Shown piece by piece: positions 58,492 through 64,000 of a DNA stretch of 64,000 nucleotides (position 1 is its first letter; each line of letters opens with the position of its first letter). Source of the DNA: DASQFQ01 sp963805525 (lineage in GTDB: Bacteria; Actinomycetota; Thermoleophilia; Solirubrobacterales; Solirubrobacteraceae); the NCBI GenBank assembly GCA_963805525.1, contig CAWDUT010000004.1, positions 1,302,001 to 1,366,000 on the forward strand, read 5' to 3'. The position numbers and the translations under genes were made by a program. The notes beneath the pieces are model-generated. The model saw only the letters and a program-made list of their open reading frames with translations, did no database searches and had not been told where the DNA came from.

Positions 58492-59415
58492 GTGTCCGCA
58501 GCCCTGCAGTCAGAGATCGACCTCGACCGGCTCGACGCGACCGTCGAGACGGCAATCCGCAGCGGCCGGCCGGGCGGGCTGCGCGTGCTGGGCTTCGGGG
58601 AGATCACGCTCGTCCTGGGCTGGCCGCCGGAGCACCCGGTCCTGGCCGTCAAGCGGCTGCCGATGTTCCAGGACCCGGCCGCCGTGGAGGCCTACGCGCG
58701 GCTCGTCGCCGATTACTGCGCGGCCCTGCGCGAGCGCGGCGTCGGCGTCGTCGACACCGCGGTGCACCCGCTGGTCACCCCCGCCGGTGTGCACGTGTAC
58801 CTCGTCCAGCCGCTGGTGCCGCGCGAGCGGGTACTCAGCGTGACGCTCGCGAGCGCCGAGCCCATCCGCGCGGAGCGGCTGCTCGAGCGGCTCGCCGACG
58901 CGGTCTGCACCGCCGTCGACCCCGGCGTCGGGCTCGACGCGCAGGCCGGCAACTGGGCGGTCGGGGATGACGACGAGCTCGCGGTCTTCGACGTCTCGAC
59001 CCCGCTGCTACGCGCTCCCGGCGGCCGCGACCGGCTCGACATGTCGCTGTTCGTCTCGATCTACCCCGCCGTCCTGCACCCGCTGCTGCGGCGGGTCGCG
59101 CACGAGATCGCCCGGCCTTACCACGAGCCGCGCTCGGTCCTGCTCGACGTCGCCTCGAACCTGCACAAGGAGCAGCTCGACCAGTGCGTGCCGCTGCTGC
59201 TCGCCGCTGCGGCGGCGCGGGCCGGGCCGCCGATCACCCACGCCGAGGTACTCCGCTACTTCCGCCGCGACCGCGCGCTGTGGCTCGCGCTGCAGCGCCT
59301 GCGCCGCGCCGACCGCGCGTGGCAGCGCCGCGTACGCCGCCGCCCCTATCCGTTCCTGCTGGCCCCGCCCTACCGGTACGGGCCGATGACACCGCCCGGG
59401 GAGAGTCCGCCATGA
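58492..59415 (+). CDS. DUF6206-like protein
   Basis: About 307 residues, GTG start at 58492 (an alternative GTG is at 58438). The sequence has a kinase-like flavour: VLGFGEITLVLGWP, LAVKRLPMF, AVFDVSTPLLR. It includes no clear catalytic loop. DUF6206 is a tentative match from memory. Its TGA overlaps the aminotransferase start (ATGA), so the two probably act together. Confidence 0.55.
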   Translation: MSAALQSEIDLDRLDATVETAIRSGRPGGLRVLGFGEITLVLGWPPEHPVLAVKRLPMFQDPAAVEAYARLVADYCAALRERGVGVVDTAVHPLVTPAGVHVYLVQPLVPRERVLSVTLASAEPIRAERLLERLADAVCTAVDPGVGLDAQAGNWAVGDDDELAVFDVSTPLLRAPGGRDRLDMSLFVSIYPAVLHPLLRRVAHEIARPYHEPRSVLLDVASNLHKEQLDQCVPLLLAAAAARAGPPITHAEVLRYFRRDRALWLALQRLRRADRAWQRRVRRRPYPFLLAPPYRYGPMTPPGESPP

Positions 59416-60665
59416 CCATCACCGACGTCCTGCCCGCGACCAACGCCGAGGGCTTCGACCTGATCGCCCGCCACCTCTCGCCGAGCAAGGCGCGCGCCTA
59501 CCAGGAGGCCGGGATGCTGCTCGTCCAGGGCCGCCGCGAGGGCGTCCGCGTCTGGGACCTCGAGGGGCACGACTTCATCAACTGCCGCAGCTCCGGCGGC
59601 GTGTTCAACTTCGGCCACCGCCCCGCGTTCGCGGTCGAGGCGCTCGTCGCCGCGGCGCAGGAGCACGACATGGGCGACTGGCTGCTGCCGTCGGCCCGCC
59701 GCGCGCAGGCGGGCGCCGCGCTCGGGCGCCTGCTGCCGCATCCGCTGCGCTACTCGTTCTTCACCGCCTCGGGCGCCGAGGCCGTGGAGGTGGCGTGCAA
59801 GCTCGCGCGCTCCGTCACCGGGCGGCCCGGGCTCGTGTGCGCCGAGCACGGCTACCACGGGCACGTCGGCTTCTCGCTGGCGATGGACGACCCGCCGCTG
59901 TCGGACCGCTACCGCCCGCTCACGCCCGGGATCACGCGCGTGCCGTTCGACGACGTCGCGGCGGCCGAGGCCGCGATCGGGCCGGAGACGGCGGCGGTGA
60001 TCATGGAGACCATCCCGGCCACCGGCGGCTACCTCGTCCCGTCGCCGCACTACTTCGAGGCGATCCGCCGCTTCTGCGACCGCGCGGGCGCGCTGCTGAT
60101 CCTCGACGAGGTGCAGACCGGGCTCGGCCGCACGGGCCGGCTGTGGGCGTTCGAGCACTTCGACGTCGTGCCCGACATGCTGATCACCGGCAAGGGCACG
60201 AGCGCCGGCGTCTACCCCATCGCCGCGTGCTGCTTCGGCGAGCGCGTCGAGGCGCACTTCGCGGAGGACCCGTTCTTCCACCCGTCCAGCTACGCGGGCT
60301 CCGAGCTCGGCGCGCGCGTGCTCGAGGCGGTCGTCGAGCGCTACGAGGACCCGGCGCTGCTCGAGCACGTGCAGGCGATGGGCGCGCGGCTCGGCGCCGG
60401 GCTCGACGCGCTCGTCGCGCGCCACCCGGCCCGGCTCGTGGCGCGCCGGGGGCTCGGGCTGATGCTCGCGCTCGACACGCACTCCGAGGCACAGGGCTTC
60501 GAGCTCACCAAGCAGTGCTTCGCCCACGGCCTGCTGGCGCTGTTCGCGTTCAACCAGCAGTCGACGCTCCAGATCATGCCGCCGCTGGTGATCACGGCGG
60601 AGGAGGTCGACGAGGTGCTCGAGCGGCTCGGCGCCGCCGTGGCCGCCGTCAGCTGCGAGCCATGA
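59412..60665 (+). CDS. Class III PLP aminotransferase
   Basis: The 417-residue fold-type I enzyme has SGAEAVEVACKLAR, the PLP-contact Asp232 in LILDEVQTGLGRTG, and the Schiff-base Lys261 in MLITGKGTSAG. It transfers an amino group to or from an unknown substrate. ATG at 59412 overlaps the previous stop. The coupled DUF6206-like protein is its likely partner. Confidence 0.88.
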   Translation: MTITDVLPATNAEGFDLIARHLSPSKARAYQEAGMLLVQGRREGVRVWDLEGHDFINCRSSGGVFNFGHRPAFAVEALVAAAQEHDMGDWLLPSARRAQAGAALGRLLPHPLRYSFFTASGAEAVEVACKLARSVTGRPGLVCAEHGYHGHVGFSLAMDDPPLSDRYRPLTPGITRVPFDDVAAAEAAIGPETAAVIMETIPATGGYLVPSPHYFEAIRRFCDRAGALLILDEVQTGLGRTGRLWAFEHFDVVPDMLITGKGTSAGVYPIAACCFGERVEAHFAEDPFFHPSSYAGSELGARVLEAVVERYEDPALLEHVQAMGARLGAGLDALVARHPARLVARRGLGLMLALDTHSEAQGFELTKQCFAHGLLALFAFNQQSTLQIMPPLVITAEEVDEVLERLGAAVAAVSCEP

Positions 60666-60671
60666 CCTCGC

Positions 60672-62093
60672 TCAGCGGATGCTCCAGCCCTCCGGCCGCT
60701 CGCGGAGTCGCAACGGCTCGTGGTGGCGGCGCCGCGGGGCCTTGAGCGCGCGGAGCTCGTCGCCGAACGCGGCGAGGATCGCCTCGGGGTCGGGGACGAG
60801 CCCGGCGTCGACCTGGAGGCCGATCGTCACGTCGCCCGCGTAGCTGAAGATGCTCACGCCCATGCCGATCTCGCCGCTGGCGGGCACCCAGCCGAGCACC
60901 CCGGCGACGCGCGAGCCGGCGAAGTAGACGGACTCCCGCGGTCCCGGCACGTTGGTCATGACCGCCGTCACCTTCGGGGTGAACACGCCGATGAGGCGCT
61001 GCTCGACGGGGACCGGGGTGGTGCCGATGAGGCCGAGGATGCCGTAGGAGATCGCGCCTTCGGGCGAGTGCTTGATCTCGGCCATGCGGCGATGCACTTC
61101 GGCGAGCCGCTCACGCGGGTCGGAGAGGCCGACCGGCAGCGGGAGGTAGACGAGCCCGAAGCGGTTGCCGAGGTCACGCGGCAGCGGCTGGTCGAGCGGG
61201 CGGAGGTTGAAGGGCACCATCGCGCGGATCTCGTCGACGACGGCGTCGCGCTCGGCGAGGTAGCGGTGCAGCGCGCCGGTCACCGCGGCGAGCAGGACGT
61301 CGTTGACGGTCGTGCCGGTGGCGTGGCCGGTCGCCTTGACGTCGGCGAGCGGGATCGGATCCGTCCACGTGACGCGCCGCGCGACGCCGAGCTTGCCGCG
61401 CAGCGCCGAGGGGACGTCGGATCCGGTGAGCAGCAGCTTGGCCAGGGCGCGCGCGTCGGCAATGCCGCGGTCGAGCAGGCGCGAACCCTCGCCGCGCGGG
61501 TGGGTGACGAGCTCGAGGCTCTCGTGCAGCGCAGCGTCGGCCGCGTGCACGCCGGCGGTGACCGCCGCCAGCGGCCGGCCGTGGTGCTCGGCGACCGGTG
61601 GGGCGAGCCCGGCGTCGGGCTGCGTGTCGGTGAGCGACAGCAGCACGCGCGACAGCGCGATGCCGTCGGCGATGCAGTGGTGCATGCGCGTGAGCACCGC
61701 CGTGCCCTCGCCGTAGCCGTCGATCACGTACATGTCCCACAGCGGCTTGCTGCGGTCGAGCGGCACGACCATCAGGTCGGCGACGAGCTCCTCGAGCGCC
61801 GCGCGGTTCCCGGGGTGCGGCAGCGCGATCCGGTGCACATGCAGGTCGAGGTCGAAGTCGGGGTCGTCCTCCCAGCTCGGGACGCCGATGCCGAGTCGCG
61901 GCTCGACCACGCGCTGGTGGAAGCGCGGGAAGCGCTCAACCAGGCGCTCGCGCACGACATCGCGCGCCCGGTCGACGTCCAGCGGCTCGTCGAACCACAG
62001 CAGGCCGTTGACCACCATCAGGTTCGTGGGCCGGTCCATGTGGAGCCAGGCCGCGTCCGCGTTGCTCATCCGGTGGGCGCTCATCGAACCCAA
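60672..62093 (-). CDS. Wax ester synthase/diacylglycerol acyltransferase
   Basis: The 473 residues belong to the WS/DGAT family. The start MSNADAAWLHMDRPTNLMVV, the active-site HHCIADG at 138-144 and PFNLRPLD then NRFGLVYLPL are diagnostic. It makes storage lipids from acyl-CoA and diacylglycerol or fatty alcohols. Starts at 62093, 62084 or 62069 are all possible. The acyl-reductase-like gene at 6661 could supply alcohols, but that link is only speculation. Confidence 0.93.
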   Translation of the reverse strand: MGSMSAHRMSNADAAWLHMDRPTNLMVVNGLLWFDEPLDVDRARDVVRERLVERFPRFHQRVVEPRLGIGVPSWEDDPDFDLDLHVHRIALPHPGNRAALEELVADLMVVPLDRSKPLWDMYVIDGYGEGTAVLTRMHHCIADGIALSRVLLSLTDTQPDAGLAPPVAEHHGRPLAAVTAGVHAADAALHESLELVTHPRGEGSRLLDRGIADARALAKLLLTGSDVPSALRGKLGVARRVTWTDPIPLADVKATGHATGTTVNDVLLAAVTGALHRYLAERDAVVDEIRAMVPFNLRPLDQPLPRDLGNRFGLVYLPLPVGLSDPRERLAEVHRRMAEIKHSPEGAISYGILGLIGTTPVPVEQRLIGVFTPKVTAVMTNVPGPRESVYFAGSRVAGVLGWVPASGEIGMGVSIFSYAGDVTIGLQVDAGLVPDPEAILAAFGDELRALKAPRRRHHEPLRLRERPEGWSIR

Positions 62094-62214
62094 GCGTCGC
62101 GCGGACGGGCGCCGCCGTCATCCGCCGCGGGCACGGCTTCGATACGCGGTCTCCCGCGCAAGCGTGCGGGAGACTGCGGATCCGGTCTCCAACGTGCGCG
62201 CGTACGGTCGGCGC

Positions 62215-63084
62215 ATGACCCAGCGCATCGTCGTCGCCATCGATCCCGAGGCGATCGCCAACGAGGCGATCGAGCTCGGCCACACCCTCGCCTGCGCCAC
62301 CGGCGCCCGGCTCACCCTGCTCGCCGTGTCGCACGACGGCACCGGCGACGACCCGCTCGCCGACGCACGGCGGCAACTCGTCGAGCGCGGCAATGACGAC
62401 GTCGCCGCGCACGTCGTCGCCGGCGCGACCGAGCGCACGCTGCACCACGCGGCCGCGCGCGAGGACACCGGCCTGATCGTGGTGGGACCCACGCGGCACG
62501 GCGCCGCGGCCCGCGGGCTCGCGCGGTCCACCGCCGGGCGGTTCCTGCACGGCGCGCAGTGCCCTGTCGCGATCGCGCCGCCCGGCTACGCCGACCCCGA
62601 TCGCGGGCTCGAGCGGATCGGCGTCGCGTTCGCGGACAGCCCGGACGGGCGTGAGGCGCTGCGCGGCGCCGCCGCGCTCGCGCGCTGGAGTGGCGCGAGC
62701 CTGCGGCTGATCGGCGTCGCCCATCTCGGCGTGCCGCGCGAGTCGCTGATCACCCCGGACGAGATCGCCGGCGACCTGCTCGACCGCCGCCGCGAGAGCC
62801 TGCGCGCGGAGATGGCCGACGCCGTCGACGAGCTCTGTCATGGCGTCGACTGCGAGCGGATGGTCGTCGACGGCGACCCCGTGACGCGACTCGCCGAGGT
62901 CTCCGAGAACCTCGACCTGCTCGTCTGCGGCTCGCGCGCCCACGGCCCGCTCGGCAGCGTGCTGCTCGGCAGCGTGTCGCGCCCGCTGCTCGACCGCGCC
63001 GCGTGCCCGTTGCTGGTCGTGCCGCACGGTCGCGAGCAGCGGCTCGAGTCCATGGTCACGCCGCATTCCGCCGCCACGGGCTAG
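62215..63084 (+). CDS. Double universal stress protein
   Basis: The 289 residues contain two UspA domains (about 1-142 and 150-280). The second has an ATP-binding pattern G-S-R-A-H-G-P-L-G-S-V-L-L-G-S; the first has GPTRHGAAARGLARST, a weaker version. It probably binds ATP in stress or dormancy. ATG 62215 is chosen. It is divergent from the WS/DGAT gene and followed by the hydrolase. Confidence 0.88.
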   Translation: MTQRIVVAIDPEAIANEAIELGHTLACATGARLTLLAVSHDGTGDDPLADARRQLVERGNDDVAAHVVAGATERTLHHAAAREDTGLIVVGPTRHGAAARGLARSTAGRFLHGAQCPVAIAPPGYADPDRGLERIGVAFADSPDGREALRGAAALARWSGASLRLIGVAHLGVPRESLITPDEIAGDLLDRRRESLRAEMADAVDELCHGVDCERMVVDGDPVTRLAEVSENLDLLVCGSRAHGPLGSVLLGSVSRPLLDRAACPLLVVPHGREQRLESMVTPHSAATG

Positions 63085-63095
63085 AGGATGCGCGC

Positions 63096-63821
63096 GTGGT
63101 CGTCACGCGCGAGTACGTCGACATCCCGGTGGACGGCCGGGCGATGCGCACCTTCGTCGCCGCGCCGCGCGCGGGCGGTCCGCACCCCGGCGTCGTCTTC
63201 TACACCGACATCTTCCAGCTCACCGAGCCGTCGCTGCGCTGGGCGGTGCGGCTCGCCGGCTACGGCTACCTCGTCGCGGTGCCCGAGATCTACCACCGGC
63301 TCGAGCCGGCCGGGACCGTGCTCGAGTTCGACGACGAGGGCAAGGTGCGCGGCCAGGGCGACGCCGACGCGACCACGGTCGCCGACTTCGACGCCGACGT
63401 CGACGCCGCGCTCGCGTGGCTGGGCGAGCGCGCGAGCTCGATCGGCGCCGCGGGCCACTGCACCGGCGGCCACCTCGCGTTCCGCGCCGCCTTCCGCCCG
63501 CAGGTGCGCGCGACCGCGTGCTGGTACGCGACCGGGCTGCACGACGGCAAGCTCGGCAAGGATCCGGACGCCGGCTCGCTCGCCCGCGCGAGCGAGATCG
63601 AGGGCGAGCTGCTGACGGTCTGGGGCACCGCCGATCCGCACACGCCCGCCGACGGGCGCGAGACGATCAAGGCCGGGCTGGAGCCGCTCGGCGACCGGCT
63701 GACGTGGCGCGAGTACGACGCGGAGCACGCCTTCGGCCGCGACGTCGGCGACCGCTACGACCCTCAGGTGACCGACGAGGCGTTCGCCGAGACGATCACG
63801 CTGTTCAGACGGGCGCTGTAA
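63096..63821 (+). CDS. Dienelactone hydrolase family protein
   Basis: The 241-residue alpha/beta hydrolase has the Cys-Asp-His triad of dienelactone hydrolases: Cys122 in GHCTGGHLAF, Asp180 in GTADPHTP and His211 in DAEHAFGRD. It may open lactones or similar esters. GTG 63096 is preferred, 11 bases after the stress-protein stop. Its end overlaps the partial gene on the other strand. Confidence 0.88.
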   Translation: MVVTREYVDIPVDGRAMRTFVAAPRAGGPHPGVVFYTDIFQLTEPSLRWAVRLAGYGYLVAVPEIYHRLEPAGTVLEFDDEGKVRGQGDADATTVADFDADVDAALAWLGERASSIGAAGHCTGGHLAFRAAFRPQVRATACWYATGLHDGKLGKDPDAGSLARASEIEGELLTVWGTADPHTPADGRETIKAGLEPLGDRLTWREYDAEHAFGRDVGDRYDPQVTDEAFAETITLFRRAL

Positions 63822-64000
63822 GGAGCTCCTCGGTCGGCCGGTCCCACGCGGGGGTCTCCGGGTCGCCGAGCTGCTCGGAGGCGCGCACGAGGTCGACCGC
63901 GACCGAGCGCACCTGGCCGACGATCTGCGTCAGCTCGGGCGACGGCTCCTGCTCGTAGAGGCTGGCGGCGCGGCGGGCTGCGCTGAGCGCGAGCGGCCGG
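63805..64000 (-). CDS. Unidentified protein, C-terminal end only
   Basis: The last ~65 codons of a gene entering from beyond the window: AARRAASLYEQEPSPELTQ then IVGQVRSVAVDLVRASEQLG, ending DRPTEELLTAPV. The composition is clearly coding. It faintly resembles the cytoplasmic part of FUSC/aromatic-acid exporter-like membrane proteins, but this is a weak recollection. It converges with the dienelactone hydrolase gene and overlaps it by 17 bases. Confidence 0.6.
   Translation of the reverse strand, partial: RPLALSAARRAASLYEQEPSPELTQIVGQVRSVAVDLVRASEQLGDPETPAWDRPTEELLTAPV

Overview
The window is high-GC, densely coded chromosomal DNA with no rRNA, tRNA, phage, transposase or CRISPR signature. 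The RpoB rifampicin region, a discrete type II fatty-acid operon, F420-type enzymes, WS/DGAT, DUF1707 and DUF6131 proteins all point to a high-GC actinobacterium. The mixture fits the class Thermoleophilia (Solirubrobacter/Conexibacter-like) best; this placement is inference from gene content, not from a search.

Layout. 1-6454 (minus): rpmG-secE-nusG-rplK-rplA-rplJ-rplL-rpoB, the conserved transcription/translation block, with rpoB cut by the window edge. 6661-14125 (minus): a tightly overlapping FAS-II operon, fabD-fabH-fabG-acpP-fabF-acyl-CoA carboxylase beta-29-codon ORF-fabI-acyl reductase. 14236-15877 (plus): HipA-like kinase, DUF3037 protein and a degenerate metallo-beta-lactamase-fold protein. 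15730-24098 (minus): a compact biosynthetic island of sensor kinase, response regulator, two-module NRPS and phosphopantetheinyl transferase. It is preceded on the same strand by a ThDP enzyme, an amidase and an MBL hydrolase (24123-27740). 27784-31781 (plus): DUF1707 protein, a structured RNA-like region ending in a strong terminator, then DUF4097 protein - sensor kinase - solute-binding lipoprotein.

32000-43200 holds regulators (FlgM-like, STAS, RHH-GAF, HD-GYP) and many small-molecule enzymes (AKR, SDR, MDR, LLM, cupin dioxygenase-like, hydrolases). 43190-55027 holds a class B PBP, asparagine synthetase, nitrilase-family amidase, ROK kinase, an HhH-GPD protein coupled to a sensor kinase, and a PAS-GAF-GGDEF-EAL protein. 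55003-64000 holds an FAD oxidoreductase operon, YceH, PPK2, a class III aminotransferase pair, WS/DGAT, a double universal stress protein and a dienelactone hydrolase. The window ends in a partial gene.

Most neighbours are translationally coupled through ATGA or GTGA overlaps. Three genes (amidase, EVE-like, FAD oxidoreductase) appear to begin with CTG at such junctions. The most unusual items are: the NRPS island, whose terminal thioesterase has a Cys nucleophile and an insertion carrying two FPDP repeats; a 166-nt long palindrome at 57394-57559; a long inverted-repeat element present twice (about 37271-37380 and 44868-45016); and a candidate structured RNA ahead of a kinase/binding-protein operon.
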